A DNA stretch of 64,000 bases from Pseudomonas farsensis (GCF_014268805.2 NZ_JABWRF020000002.1:1246001-1310000), one strand, 5' to 3'. Counted from the stretch's first letter, positions 17,474-26,410 are shown. Notes: a model not told the origin generated them from the letters alone. Made by a program: numbers and translations.

Positions 17474-18238
17474 ATGGATCACAAAATGGATGGCTATCAC
17501 GGAAACTATAAATATCGAATAATAAAGCGTATTGGGAAAGGTGGTTTTGGTTTTGTCGAGAGAATTGAGCTTTTTAATATTGAAGGTGTTCGGTGTGGCG
17601 AATACGCACGTAAGTGTCTTAGCGATCTAGATAAAGAAATAAGGGAAGAATTTCGTAGGCGCTTTGCTCGTGAAGTATCCTACCAAGCTTCGTGTGTGCA
17701 CACCAATGTCGCAAATATTTATCTTTGCGATCTGAAGTCTGAGCAGCCATGGTTTATCATGGATCTCGCTGACGGTGATTTGCAGGACGATATTGACAGT
17801 GGCGCTCTGACGGTATCGCAGAAGATTAAAATTATTTTAATGGTGCTCGATGGGTTGATATATTTGCACTCTTTGGGTTATCTGCATCGCGATATTAAGC
17901 CGTCAAATATACTCAGGTTCGGCGACGTATACAAGGTTTCAGATTTTGGATTGGTTAAGAATCTGGATAAAAGTGCCGAGTCCGAAGTTATTACAAAAAT
18001 CGCTATGGCTATGGGGACTGCAAATTACATGGCTCCTGAAATTTCTGCGGCTGGAGATTACAGTAAGAGAAGTGATATATTTGCTTTAGGTGTGTTGTTG
18101 GAGGATTTGGATATGCTGGGTAATCCAGGTGTCCATGAGGTTTTTAAAAGAAGTACTACCCGTCGGCCTAATGATCGTTATGCCGAGGTGCAAGACATGC
18201 GAGATGATTTAGTCGCTGCCGTCCAAGGAGAAAGGTAA
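17474..18238 (+). CDS. Hanks-type Ser/Thr protein kinase, minimal single-domain
   Basis: A predicted 254-residue soluble kinase consisting of little beyond the catalytic domain. The glycine loop GKGGFGFV is at residues 21-28, K47 (EYARKC) is the likely ATP lysine, and E67 (REVSY) the helix-C partner. The catalytic loop HRDIKPSN is at 138-145, DFG at 157-159 and APE at 187-189; the kinase should be active. There is no transmembrane, PASTA, FHA or other sensor domain. Start choice: ATG 17474 lies next to AGGGAG with very short spacing; ATG 17486 or 17450 are alternatives. It is AT-richer than its surroundings and overlaps the phosphatase gene by one base. Confidence 0.88.
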   Translation: MDHKMDGYHGNYKYRIIKRIGKGGFGFVERIELFNIEGVRCGEYARKCLSDLDKEIREEFRRRFAREVSYQASCVHTNVANIYLCDLKSEQPWFIMDLADGDLQDDIDSGALTVSQKIKIILMVLDGLIYLHSLGYLHRDIKPSNILRFGDVYKVSDFGLVKNLDKSAESEVITKIAMAMGTANYMAPEISAAGDYSKRSDIFALGVLLEDLDMLGNPGVHEVFKRSTTRRPNDRYAEVQDMRDDLVAAVQGER

Positions 18239-19005
18239 TGATTAAGCTTTTAAGCTCAAGCTCATTTTCGTTCCCCAAAGAGCCGCCTAGAAAGAATGAA
18301 GACTCGATTTTGCCACCTCGTAAGGTCGGCGACGGATTTTTAATGGCTGTAGCAGATGGCGTGGGTGCATACGCTGGTGCCAGCAGTGCGTCTGAATCAG
18401 CTATTGATTATTTGACAAGCCTACCACCATCCGCGTTCGAGGGCGGTGATGCTACAAAACAAATTTTTGAGCAGATCAGAAGTCGTATATCCAATCTGGT
18501 TACGGAAAACCCAAGTTACTTCGAAGCTGCGACGACTTTAACGTTCTGTTATGCAGGCGAGTATGGAGTCAGAATCGGTCATGTAGGCGATTGTCGCGTT
18601 TATCTCAAGGAGAATGGCAAGCTTCGACAGGTTACTAAGGACCATACGCAGCATCAGAAACTTATTGATGAGGGACTGTACAGACCGTCGGAGCTCAAGG
18701 AAGTAAGAGGGAAAAGTACGCTGTTTTCAGCGATTTCAAAGAACGTAAGCTTGCACTTCCAAGAAGTTTTTATAAGTTATAACGATTTTTGTGATAAGGA
18801 TGGAAGCATAAGCTTGTTCTTGATGTCAGATGGGGCCTATCATTCTTGGGAGGTAAGGCCGCGCTTTTTAGAAAGTACCTTGGATGATCCCAATCGGTTC
18901 GCTTCTAATTTACGTAGACGAATCATGAGGTTACATCCAGTAGACGACTGTTCTTTGGTGGCTGCTAGATTTGTCAGGGCATCACAGTTGGAGTTGTTTG
19001 ATTAG
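18238..19005 (+). CDS. PP2C-family (PPM) Ser/Thr protein phosphatase
   Basis: A predicted 255-residue metal-dependent phosphatase. PP2C motifs are intact: NED (20-22), ADGVG (39-43, metal aspartate), GHVGDCRVY (114-122), MSDGAY (196-201, metal aspartate) and VDDCSLVA (235-242). No membrane or extra domain is seen. The ATG shares a base with the kinase stop (TAATG) and has a strong AAGGAG upstream, so the pair is translated together. Presumably it reverses the kinase's phosphorylation. The pair resembles two-thirds of the TerY-P triad (kinase, PP2C, vWA) and the PpkA/PppA pair of type VI secretion, but no vWA, FHA or secretion genes are present. Confidence 0.9.
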   Translation: MIKLLSSSSFSFPKEPPRKNEDSILPPRKVGDGFLMAVADGVGAYAGASSASESAIDYLTSLPPSAFEGGDATKQIFEQIRSRISNLVTENPSYFEAATTLTFCYAGEYGVRIGHVGDCRVYLKENGKLRQVTKDHTQHQKLIDEGLYRPSELKEVRGKSTLFSAISKNVSLHFQEVFISYNDFCDKDGSISLFLMSDGAYHSWEVRPRFLESTLDDPNRFASNLRRRIMRLHPVDDCSLVAARFVRASQLELFD

Positions 19006-19549
19006 GATAAATTCGTTTGTGGTGGCTACATTGAATCGCGCAGTGTAGCCGGATATACGTGGTCGGTTGAATATTTAGTGTCTAAGCGGCACGCACCCGC
19101 ACTTTATTTTCAGATGGACCCCATAAAGACTTGGGTTGCATTCCTTTGGGCTCCCGTGATTTGCACGCTTCTTTGGTCGATGCGTCTGATCACTCATATC
19201 CAGAGATTTTTTCTCCGCGTTTCACTAGCCCCCCCGTACTAATTCACCATCTCTTCGAGTATCGCAACCATTTCCGAATAAAACGGACTACTCTTGAATC
19301 AGGCGGTGAGCCAGCCCAGACGCTACTGGCTGATCCCGCATCGCACGCGCTTTGCCGTCCAGATCGTGCCTTCTTACCATTCTCTGCTGAGCACCAATCC
19401 GCTCTCCGCCTTTGGAGGCCACGCCAGTTGACGAAATTGCCCTGAAGCAATCCGCCGCTCAGTAAATGTTCTCGCATGAAAAAAAATATCTGCGAACAAT
19501 TTGTATTTGTAACTTTGCGCTGCTGGAAAGCCATCCACAGAATCCCCTG
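19006..19549. other. Decayed or non-coding stretch downstream of the phosphatase gene
   Basis: About 540 bases with no supportable gene. A 7-bp inverted repeat GGCTACA/TGTAGCC (19024-19050) follows the PP2C stop and could end its transcript. Frames on both strands are interrupted and none is recognised. Together with the disrupted regulator gene that follows it looks like remnants of mobile or transferred DNA. Confidence 0.5.
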
Positions 19550-19886
19550 ATGAATATCGGCGCGACTAAACGCAAGGCTCGACTGGAAAAGGGGTTCACT
19601 ATGGAGGCGGGCAACCTGTCCAAGCTCGAAAGATCGCAGCAACTGCCGTCTCTGGAACTACTGCACAAGCTCAGCCACGCGCTTGGCACGAAAACGTCTG
19701 AGCCGTATGCTGTCGCGGAATCCGAGTCGAAAGGTAGCGAAGAGGCTGCATCAGATCAGAGGAACGAGGTGATCTTGGTGCACCTGAACTTCCAGACGCT
19801 CATTCCAAGAATCGCAGGCTTGTCATCGAGTTCCTGAAGCTGCTCGGGCAGTCACAGGACGAATCCTGCTCAATCCTCAAGTATCC
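19550..19886 (+). pseudogene. Broken XRE-type regulator remnant
   Basis: The frame from ATG 19550 reads like an XRE helix-turn-helix N-terminus (IGATKRKARLEKGFT, then LSKLERSQQLPSLELLHKLSHALG). However, the middle of the helix-turn-helix unit is missing, as if an in-frame deletion joined KGFTMEAG to NLSKLER. Further on the frame drifts; the typical regulator tail (KNRRLVIEFLKLLGQSQ) is found in another frame near 19806-19856, implying a frameshift. Hence I call it a pseudogene. It supports the idea that 17,150-20,290 is a scarred acquisition site. Confidence 0.6.
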
Positions 19887-20290
19887 CCGTGCTTTCAACT
19901 CCAGGCCCGCAGAGCGGCTACCGAAAGAGTTGTGGTGGCGGTCCAGCTCAACGGGTCGTTACTGGTAGAGAAATAATGCAGATTGCCGCCAACGTATGGG
20001 CCAAGGTATGGGCTGGTTTTGGCTGTCTAAGTGGGAGCCCCGCAAATCAAGGCCTGTAGTAATTAAAAAGCCGGCTTGTGGCCGGCTTCTCGGGGACGGT
20101 TTTGGCTCATTTTTGATAAGCCGCAACCGCCTTAAACGGGTGGCAACATGGCCTGAAAAAGATGGCTGGCGGCTGTGTCGGCCGTCGCCAGGCCCTCTGT
20201 AATGCGGCTTGCACCATCAGGGGGCGTGATGTGGGCCGTAGCATACTCGGGCGCGCCAGCGATGCCCAGCAAAAATTGGTTCAGTGTGTT
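19887..20290. other. Gene-free stretch with a terminator hairpin
   Basis: About 400 bases without a credible gene. It contains the strong hairpin at 20068-20088 and a weaker CTGGCG/CGCCAG stem near 20165-20190. GC content rises again toward the regulator gene, marking the right edge of the accessory insert. No transposase, integrase or duplicated att sequence was recognised. Confidence 0.5.
20068..20088 (-). terminator. Intrinsic terminator, best on the minus strand
   Basis: AAGCCGGC (20068-20075) pairs with GCCGGCTT (20081-20088) around a 5-base loop. On the minus strand it is followed by TTTTTAATT, a good U-tract. It would stop transcripts from the LexA-fold regulator gene some 200 bases downstream of that gene. 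Confidence 0.75.
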
Positions 20291-20986
20291 TCACCCTGGG
20301 CGACTCGGGCGTACGCATGACCACCAGAATACCCAGCCGACGATTTCCAGCTGCTGTTCCCGGCGTTGCGCGGTGGTGTAGCGCTCGGTCGGGTGGTTGA
20401 AGCGGTCGTGGCTGTGCAGGCACAAGATGCCGCCCGGGCTGCGGCTGAGCTGATGCACGCGCAGGCGACCATTGTGCAGCAGGGCGTAATATTCGCCATC
20501 CACCACCTTGCTGAAACTGCGGTCAACGGCCAGCAGCGTGCCTTGGGGCAACTGCGGCGCCAGGTTGTCTTCTGGCATTTCGATGCAGAAGCTGTGCTGC
20601 ACCGCGATGCCCAGGCGCTTCAGCGCCTGTGGCGGGATCAGGGGGTGCAACTCGGTGGCATGCTCCAGCCGGCCTTGGTTCATGCGATAGAAGGGCACCG
20701 GCACCGCCGCCTGGGGCAGCTCGCCCAAGGGTAACGGCCGCTCTGGGATGGCCGCGTGCTGGGCGGCGGTGCGCAGGTCAATGTACTTGGGGCCTTCGCC
20801 ATGGCTCAGCCAGCGCTGGCGCACACTGAACTGCTCGGCAACGTCCTCGAGACGGGCGAGCGGTACGCCGCGCCTGAACCAGTTGTTGATGTGCTGGGCC
20901 GAGACCTTGCGCAGCGCCGCAAAGTCCGAAGGGGTCAGGTCGCACTCCAGCAGGAGGGCTTTAAGGCGTTCACCGGATGTATTCAT
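20291..20986 (-). CDS. XRE/LexA-fold transcriptional regulator, peptidase residues replaced
   Basis: A 231-residue regulator with an N-terminal XRE-like helix-turn-helix (about residues 5-65, FAALRKVSAQHINNWFRRG) and a C-terminal S24/LexA-like domain (about 95-225). In active LexA/CI proteins the sequence GDSM-P supplies the catalytic serine and a VKRL-type strand the lysine. Here the matching positions read EDNLAP (N141) and VHQL (H178), so autocleavage is unlikely. It may therefore be controlled otherwise than by RecA-stimulated cleavage. It stands alone, without prophage genes. The promoter region has four TGTAGG repeats. Confidence 0.82.
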   Translation of the reverse strand: MNTSGERLKALLLECDLTPSDFAALRKVSAQHINNWFRRGVPLARLEDVAEQFSVRQRWLSHGEGPKYIDLRTAAQHAAIPERPLPLGELPQAAVPVPFYRMNQGRLEHATELHPLIPPQALKRLGIAVQHSFCIEMPEDNLAPQLPQGTLLAVDRSFSKVVDGEYYALLHNGRLRVHQLSRSPGGILCLHSHDRFNHPTERYTTAQRREQQLEIVGWVFWWSCVRPSRPG

Positions 20987-21033
20987 GGCGATGAGTCTAT
21001 CGCCGTCTTACGCGTTGATAAATGAACCGGTTG

Positions 21034-21091
21034 TGTAGGGAAATTGTAGGAACGTCGGGGAAATGTAGGCGGGCTCCTAGGCTTGTGTAGG
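21034..21091 (+). promoter_or_regulatory. Four TGTAGG direct repeats upstream of the LexA-fold regulator
   Basis: TGTAGG occurs at 21034, 21045, 21064 and 21086, spaced 11, 19 and 22 bases, about one and two helical turns, in the 100 bases before the regulator start. Such phased repeats suggest an autoregulatory operator array. This is inference; the motif also resembles the first six bases of the local REP family. Confidence 0.4.
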
Positions 21092-21112
21092 AGTTTTCTG
21101 CAGACATAAAAA

Positions 21113-21132
21113 AGCCCCGCATAAGCAGGGCT
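21113..21132 (-). terminator. Intrinsic terminator of ppa
   Basis: On the minus strand AGCCCTGC-TTAT-GCGGGGCT is followed by TTTTTT, 16 bases after the ppa stop. This is a classic rho-independent terminator (one G-T pair in the stem). Confidence 0.85.
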
Positions 21133-21148
21133 CTTTGGGTTCAGCCGA

Positions 21149-21676
21149 TCAGCCTTTGTAAGCTGCAACCGACTTGGTGATCGCTTCGCGGGCGGCGTCG
21201 GCGCCGGCCCAGCCTTCGATCTTGACCCACTTGCCCTTCTCCAGATCCTTGTAGTTGGCGAAGAAGTGCTCGATCTGCTGGATCAGCAGCGGCGGCAGGT
21301 CGGTGTATTCCTTCACGTCAACGTACAGCTGGCTCAGCTTGTCGTGCGGGACGGCGATGACCTTGGCGTCGCCGCCGCCGTCGTCGGTCATGTTCAGCAC
21401 GCCAACCGGGCGGGCGCGGATGACCGAGCCTGGCGCTACCGGGTACGGGGTCACGACCAGCACGTCGAGGGGATCACCGTCGTCAGCCAGGGTGTTGGGG
21501 ATGAAGCCATAGTTGGCCGGGTAGAACATCGGGGTGGCCATGAAGCGGTCGACGAACAGGGCGTCGCTGTCTTTGTCGATCTCGTATTTGATCGGCGCGT
21601 GGTTGGCCGGAATCTCGATCGCGACGTAGATGTCGTTCGGCAGGTCTTTGCCAGCCGGAATCTTGCTGTAGCTCAT
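21149..21676 (-). CDS. ppa: Inorganic pyrophosphatase (family I)
   Basis: Ppa hydrolyses pyrophosphate and pulls biosynthetic reactions forward. The 175-residue product starts [18 protein letters not shown] and has the family I signature [10 protein letters not shown] with its metal aspartates, preceded by YGFIPNTL. I use the ATG at 21676: the 34 extra codons upstream have no family resemblance. It is a single gene ended by a strong terminator. Confidence 0.97.
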   Translation of the reverse strand: MSYSKIPAGKDLPNDIYVAIEIPANHAPIKYEIDKDSDALFVDRFMATPMFYPANYGFIPNTLADDGDPLDVLVVTPYPVAPGSVIRARPVGVLNMTDDGGGDAKVIAVPHDKLSQLYVDVKEYTDLPPLLIQQIEHFFANYKDLEKGKWVKIEGWAGADAAREAITKSVAAYKG

Positions 21677-21770
21677 TGGGCAATGTCCCCGTGTTTGATC
21701 AAAAAAGTGGCGGCGATTATAGACACATTCCGCCAGTGCATGCCACGCCCGGCCTGATGTGTGGCGGGCC

Positions 21771-22586
21771 TCAGGCATGCTCCTGGCGATACGCCGGATG
21801 CTCCGCCAACAGGCGTGCCAGACGGCTCAGCGGGTCCTGGCGGTAGAACAGCGCGAGTTGTTGGTAGACCTTTGGATAAGCCTCGTGCAGCAGGTCGGGG
21901 GCGCTGAAGAAGTATTCGCTGGTGACGGCAAAGAACTCGGCCGGGTTTTCTGCGGCGTACGGGTCGATGGCGGTTTCGCAGTCCGGGTTGGCGTCGAGCT
22001 GGCGATTGAGGTCTTCATAGGCGTGTTGCATGGCACTTGCCCAGGCCTCGACCTGCATGCCTGTGTGCAAGGGCGGCAGGCCGTTGGCGTCGCCATTGAG
22101 CATGTCGAGCTTGTGCGCCAGCTCGTGGATGACCAGGTTGTAGGCTTCCCAGCCACCGCCGCTGCGCACGCCGTTCCAGGCCAGGATCACCGGGCCTTGC
22201 TGCCAGGCCTCGCCGCTGTGCTCGGCGTCCCACACGTGCTCGACGCCGCTGGCATCGCGATGGCGCTGCGGGCTCTTGAAATCGTCGGGGTAGAGAATGA
22301 TCTCGTGAAACCCTTGGTACCAGTTCAGCTCGCCCAAGTGCAGCAGCGGCAGTTGCGCCTGGGCAGCAAGGTGCAGGCGCCCGGCGTCGTCCAGCTCGAC
22401 GCCCGGCAGGGTGGTCAGGTGCTTGTCGTGCAAAAACAGGATGCAGGCTTCGCGCAGCCAGTGGTCTTCTTCGGCGCTGATGCCATCGAGCAGTGGCAGT
22501 TGCTCGCGCACTTGCTGCCACAGCTGTTCATCGAGCGGATAACGGGCCAGGGTGCGCCGGCGGCGCCAGGCGCTGAACGACCACAT
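21771..22586 (-). CDS. mtfA: Zinc-dependent peptidase, MtfA family
   Basis: A 271-residue M90-family metallopeptidase. The zinc motif HELAHKLD (HExxH) is central, with downstream [14 protein letters not shown] supplying the third ligand glutamate. MtfA in enterobacteria modulates Mlc and glucose uptake; the Pseudomonas role is not clear. The start is uncertain: ATG 22586 gives [11 protein letters not shown] and fits 8 bases after the dedA stop, whereas an upstream start at 22628 would overlap dedA by 35 bases. No strong Shine-Dalgarno decides. Confidence 0.88.
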   Translation of the reverse strand: MWSFSAWRRRRTLARYPLDEQLWQQVREQLPLLDGISAEEDHWLREACILFLHDKHLTTLPGVELDDAGRLHLAAQAQLPLLHLGELNWYQGFHEIILYPDDFKSPQRHRDASGVEHVWDAEHSGEAWQQGPVILAWNGVRSGGGWEAYNLVIHELAHKLDMLNGDANGLPPLHTGMQVEAWASAMQHAYEDLNRQLDANPDCETAIDPYAAENPAEFFAVTSEYFFSAPDLLHEAYPKVYQQLALFYRQDPLSRLARLLAEHPAYRQEHA

Positions 22587-22593
22587 GGGCGCT

Positions 22594-23241
22594 TTAGTGG
22601 GCCTTGGCGGCGCGGCCAAAGCGGCCACGCAGCAGGCCGAGAATCATCGGCACCAGCGACAGGATGATGATTGCCACCACCATCAGCGACAGGTGCTGCT
22701 TGATGAACGGCACGTTGCCGAAGAAGTAGCCGAGGGTAACCAGGCCGCCGACCCATAGCAGGGAACCGGCGATGCTGAAGCCCAGAAAACGCGGGTAATG
22801 CATGTGGGCGATGCCGGCGACGAACGGGGCGAAAGTGCGCAGAATCGGCAGGAAGCGCGCCAGGGTGACGGTTTTGCCGCCATGGCGTTCGTAGAATTCG
22901 TGGGTGCGCTGCAGGTAGTCCTGGCGGAAGATTTTCGAGCGCGGGTTGCTGAACAAGCGTTCGCCTGCGGTGCGCCCAATCACGTAATTGGTGCTGTCAC
23001 CGAGGATGGCCGCTGCCATCAGCAGGCCCGCCAGCAGGACCGGGTCCATGCCGCCACCGGCCGCCACGGCGCCGGCGATGAACAGCAGCGAGTCGCCTGG
23101 CAGGAACGGCATGATCACAAGGCCCGTTTCGCAGAAGATCACCGCGAACAGGATGGCGTAGATCCAGGGACCGTAGTTGGTGACCAGCAGATCGAGGTAG
23201 GCATCGAGATGCAGGATGAGGTCCAGCGGGTTGAAATCCAT
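22594..23241 (-). CDS. DedA-family membrane protein
   Basis: A 215-residue polytopic membrane protein of the DedA/VTT superfamily, implicated in lipid-carrier flipping and membrane homeostasis. Typical features: ETGLVIMPFLPGDSLLFIAGA near residue 50, the family GDSxxYxIGR-like segment GDSTNYVIGR, RFLPILRTFAPFVAG and C-terminal transmembrane helices. Start ATG 23241 is preceded by AGG at good spacing; a GTG three codons upstream is less likely. It probably forms an operon with mtfA. Confidence 0.92.
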   Translation of the reverse strand: MDFNPLDLILHLDAYLDLLVTNYGPWIYAILFAVIFCETGLVIMPFLPGDSLLFIAGAVAAGGGMDPVLLAGLLMAAAILGDSTNYVIGRTAGERLFSNPRSKIFRQDYLQRTHEFYERHGGKTVTLARFLPILRTFAPFVAGIAHMHYPRFLGFSIAGSLLWVGGLVTLGYFFGNVPFIKQHLSLMVVAIIILSLVPMILGLLRGRFGRAAKAH

Positions 23242-23466
23242 GTACAGCACCTGTGTTCTGGTCCCGCTACTACGGGCGCGCGATGACGGACGGCGTCTTG
23301 GGCGTGGGAGGGTTTACCGCTTGGTGGGTAACTTTTCGCACACGACAGGGAAAGGATTATACGGCGAAGCCCGGAAAGTGCCCGAGGAGTTTGTAGCGGG
23401 GGGTTACGACAAGGTAACGTCGGCCCGCTCTCACGCCGGGTTTTGGGGGCACGCTTATGTGCAGGC

Positions 23467-23585
23467 CTGTTCCGGCCTCATCGCAGGTTGTCGCCCGCTC
23501 CCACAGAGGCTGCGTCAGCTGCGATATTGGTGTCTGGCTCAAATCCTGTGGGAGCTGGCGCCAGCCTGCGATGAGGCCAAGACAG
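23467..23585. repeat. REP-like inverted pair (CTGTGGGAGCTGGC family)
   Basis: A second repeat family: left arm CTGTTCCGGCCTCATCGCAG then CCGCTCCCACAG, right arm CTGTGGGAGCTGGCGCCAG then CTGCGATGAGGCC. It lies in the 378-base gap between the dedA start and the GNAT gene; the rest of that gap shows no gene. Confidence 0.85.
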
Positions 23586-23619
23586 AGTTGTACAAAAACC
23601 ATACCTAACAGTAGGGGTT

Positions 23620-24078
23620 TTAGTCCTGGCTGATCGGCAACACGTAGTTTTCGAACTCGGTGTCTTTGCGAAAGCCAATCGACTCGTAGGTCTTGCGCGC
23701 TACCTCGTTGTTGCTGCTGGTAGACACGCGCATGCGCACCGCGTTGGATTCGCGGGCCATCTTCTTGGCCTCGCGCATCAGGTGGTCGGCCACCAGCATG
23801 CGCCGCGAATCTTCAGCCACATAGATGTCGTTGAGAATCCACACGCGCTTGAGCGATAGCGACGAAAAACTGGGGTACAGCTGGCAGAAACCGAGCAACT
23901 TGTTGTCGTCATCAAGAGGCAGGGCCAGGTAGATGATCGACTCGCCACGCGTGATGCGTTTTTCCAGAAACGACCGTGAGCTGTCTGGGTAAGGCAGTTG
24001 GCCGTAGAACTCGCGGTACTTAACGAACAGCGGGGTGAGCAGGTCAAGGTGTTCCAGGGTTGCCTTGATGATGCGCAT
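23620..24078 (-). CDS. GNAT-family N-acetyltransferase
   Basis: A 152-residue single-domain GNAT protein. Seen: the N-terminal RIIKATLEHLDLLTPLF strand-helix, the acetyl-CoA region around DIYVAEDSRRMLVADHLMREA (motif A, quoted in parts) and the C-terminal SSNNEVARKTYESIGFRKD, which is the usual GNAT motif B. The substrate is unknown. It is downstream of eutC on the same strand but about 110 bases away, so operon membership is possible but not certain. Confidence 0.87.
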   Translation of the reverse strand: MRIIKATLEHLDLLTPLFVKYREFYGQLPYPDSSRSFLEKRITRGESIIYLALPLDDDNKLLGFCQLYPSFSSLSLKRVWILNDIYVAEDSRRMLVADHLMREAKKMARESNAVRMRVSTSSNNEVARKTYESIGFRKDTEFENYVLPISQD

Positions 24079-24187
24079 GGGCGGGCCTCAGAGTCCATTG
24101 GGAGATACGGCGGGTTGCCAGCAGCGTGTATGTCCCATGCTGCCGAAAGCACGCTGCAAGCGCAATCCGCCATCCATTACATGTTTT

Positions 24188-25006
24188 TTACCTGTCGCCG
24201 AGCAGGAAGTTTCCGTTTTTGCCGCCAGAACCTTCGTTTTCGATGCTGTGAACTTCGGCCTCATCCTTCAGGTTCACCCCGGACAGCTTGCGCTTGCATG
24301 CCTCGCGCATCAGGTACAGCAAGCGGTGCGCCGCCATGCCGTAGCTCAGGCCCTCAAGGCGCACGTTGGAGATGCAGTTGCGGTACGCATCGGTCAGGCC
24401 GACCTTGGGCGCGTAGGTGAAATACAGCCCAAGGCTGTCCGGCGAACTCAGGCCCGGGCGCTCGCCAATCAACATTACGGTCATGCGCGCATTGAGCAGT
24501 TGCCCCACTTCGTCGGCGACCGCCACCCGGCCTTGCTCCACCAGCACCACCGGGGCGCTGGTCCAGCCGTCGGCTGCGGCCTGCTCTTCAAAACGGCTCA
24601 GAAAGGGCAGGGTGTGGCGGTGCACGGCCAGCGCCGACAGGCCGTCGGCGACGACGATGGCGAGGTCGATGCCGCCGGGGTTGGCCTGGGCGTGCTCACG
24701 CAACCGTTGCGCCGACTCCTCATGCAGGCGGCGGCCCAGGTCGGGGCGTTGCAGGTACTGGTGGCGGTCGCTGGCTGCGCTGTGCAGCAGCAGGCTTTCG
24801 CGGCCACGGTCACTCAGTTGCTGGCGCAGGCCTTGGTGGTCGAACGCCAGGTGCACGGCATCGCGCGCCTGGGCGTGGGCGTACTGGAAGTCCAGTTGCG
24901 CGCCGGTCGGCAGGCTGATACCGGTGCGGCCCAGGGCGATGCGCGCCGGGGTCAGGTTGCGCAGCGCCAGCCAGGGGTTTTCGGCGGTGGGTGTGTGTCG
25001 GTCCAT
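24188..25006 (-). CDS. eutC: Ethanolamine ammonia-lyase small subunit
   Basis: EutC with EutB forms the adenosylcobalamin-dependent lyase that splits ethanolamine to acetaldehyde and ammonia. The 272-residue protein shows [18 protein letters not shown] at the start, [50 protein letters not shown] and the C-terminal [13 protein letters not shown] (signature parts). It follows eutB by 9 bases. There are no microcompartment shell genes nearby, the normal state for Pseudomonas. Confidence 0.96.
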   Translation of the reverse strand: MDRHTPTAENPWLALRNLTPARIALGRTGISLPTGAQLDFQYAHAQARDAVHLAFDHQGLRQQLSDRGRESLLLHSAASDRHQYLQRPDLGRRLHEESAQRLREHAQANPGGIDLAIVVADGLSALAVHRHTLPFLSRFEEQAAADGWTSAPVVLVEQGRVAVADEVGQLLNARMTVMLIGERPGLSSPDSLGLYFTYAPKVGLTDAYRNCISNVRLEGLSYGMAAHRLLYLMREACKRKLSGVNLKDEAEVHSIENEGSGGKNGNFLLGDR

Positions 25007-25015
25007 GGGGTTCCC

Positions 25016-26410
25016 CTATGCAAGCTGCGCCAGGGCCTGGCGGAAGGCCGGCGGCAGGTTGTCGCCAAAGCGGATGCGGCCATCGGCCTGGGTGAAGATG
25101 CCGGTGCGCGCCAGCCAGTCTTCGAACTCTGGCCCCGGGCGCAGGCCTAGGGTCTGACGAGCGTACAGCGCGTCATGGAACGAGGTGGTCTGGTAGTTGA
25201 GCATGATGTCGTCGGAGCCTGGGATACCCATGATGAAGTTGATGCCAGCCACGCCCAGCAGCGTCAGCAGGGTGTCCATGTCGTCCTGGTCGGCTTCGGC
25301 ATGGTTGGTGTAGCAGATGTCGCAGCCCATCGGCACGCCGAGCAATTTGCCGCAGAAGTGGTCTTCGAGCCCTGCGCGGATGATCTGCTTGCCGTTGTAC
25401 AGGTATTCCGGGCCGATGAAACCGACCACGGTGTTGACCAGAAACGGCTTGAAATGGCGGGCCACGGCGTAGGCGCGGGTTTCGCAGGTTTGCTGGTCGA
25501 CGCCATGGTGGGCGTTGGCCGACAGCGCGCTGCCCTGGCCGGTCTCGAAGTACATCAGGTTCTGCCCGACCGTGCCGCGCTTGAGCGAAAGCCCCGCCTC
25601 GTAGCCTTCCTGCAGCACATTGAGGTTGATGCCAAAGCCTGCGTTGGCCGCCTCGGTGCCGGCGATGGACTGGAACACCAGGTCCAGCGGCACGCCGCGG
25701 TTGATCGCCTCGATCGAGGTGGTGACGTGGGTCAGCACGCACGACTGGGTGGGGATGTCGTAGCGCTGGATGATCGCATCGAGCATTTCCAGCAAGGCGC
25801 AGATCGACGAAATGCTGTCGGTGGCCGGGTTGATGCCGATCATGGCGTCCCCGTTGCCGTACAGCAGGCCATCGAGAATGCTGGCGGCGATGCCGGCCGG
25901 CTCATCGGTGGGGTGGTTGGGCTGCAAGCGCGTGGACAGCCGCCCGCGCAGGCCCATGGTGCCGCGAAACGCCGTGACCACACGGATTTTCTGCGCCACC
26001 AACACCAGGTCCTGCACCCGCATCAGCTTCGAAACAGCAGCGGCCATTTCGGGTGTCAGGCCGGGGGCCAGGGCGCGCAGGCTGTGTTCATCGGCATGCT
26101 CGCTGAGCAGCCAGTCACGCAGCCCGCCGACGGTCAGGTGGCTGACCGGGGCAAAGGCGCTGGCATCGTGGGTGTCGACGATCAGCCGGGTGACTTCGTC
26201 GTCTTCGTAGGGGATCAGCGCTTCGGTCAGAAAATGCTTGAGCGGGATATCGGCCAGCGCCATCTGCGCAGCCACCCGTTCGCCATCGTTGCTGGCGGCA
26301 ACCCCGGCCAGATAGTCGCCAGAGCGCGCCGGGCTGGCCTTGGCCATGACCTCCTTGAGGCTGTCAAAGCGGTACAACTGGTTGCCTACGGTGTGTACGA
26401 ATACTGCCAT
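25016..26410 (-). CDS. eutB: Ethanolamine ammonia-lyase large subunit
   Basis: EutB is the catalytic TIM-barrel subunit that binds adenosylcobalamin and ethanolamine. The 464-residue product begins MAVFVHTVG, includes GLRGRLSTRLQPNHPTD, GNGDAMIGINPATDS, TGQGSALSANAHHGVDQQT (substrate region) and GADICYTNHAEAD-like MGCDICYTNHAEAD, and ends near GDNLPPAFRQ. Start ATG 26410 has GGAGAG at good spacing; upstream codons in the open frame have no similarity. The order eat-eutB-eutC on one strand indicates an operon. Confidence 0.97.
   Translation of the reverse strand: MAVFVHTVGNQLYRFDSLKEVMAKASPARSGDYLAGVAASNDGERVAAQMALADIPLKHFLTEALIPYEDDEVTRLIVDTHDASAFAPVSHLTVGGLRDWLLSEHADEHSLRALAPGLTPEMAAAVSKLMRVQDLVLVAQKIRVVTAFRGTMGLRGRLSTRLQPNHPTDEPAGIAASILDGLLYGNGDAMIGINPATDSISSICALLEMLDAIIQRYDIPTQSCVLTHVTTSIEAINRGVPLDLVFQSIAGTEAANAGFGINLNVLQEGYEAGLSLKRGTVGQNLMYFETGQGSALSANAHHGVDQQTCETRAYAVARHFKPFLVNTVVGFIGPEYLYNGKQIIRAGLEDHFCGKLLGVPMGCDICYTNHAEADQDDMDTLLTLLGVAGINFIMGIPGSDDIMLNYQTTSFHDALYARQTLGLRPGPEFEDWLARTGIFTQADGRIRFGDNLPPAFRQALAQLA

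Noticed and set aside
17474..19005. Type VI secretion PpkA/PppA or complete TerY-P triad
   Set aside because: No secretion genes, FHA domain or vWA protein in the neighbourhood; both proteins are single-domain.
20291..20986. Prophage repressor indicating an integrated phage
   Set aside because: No integrase, structural or lysis genes on either side; flanking genes are ordinary chromosomal genes.
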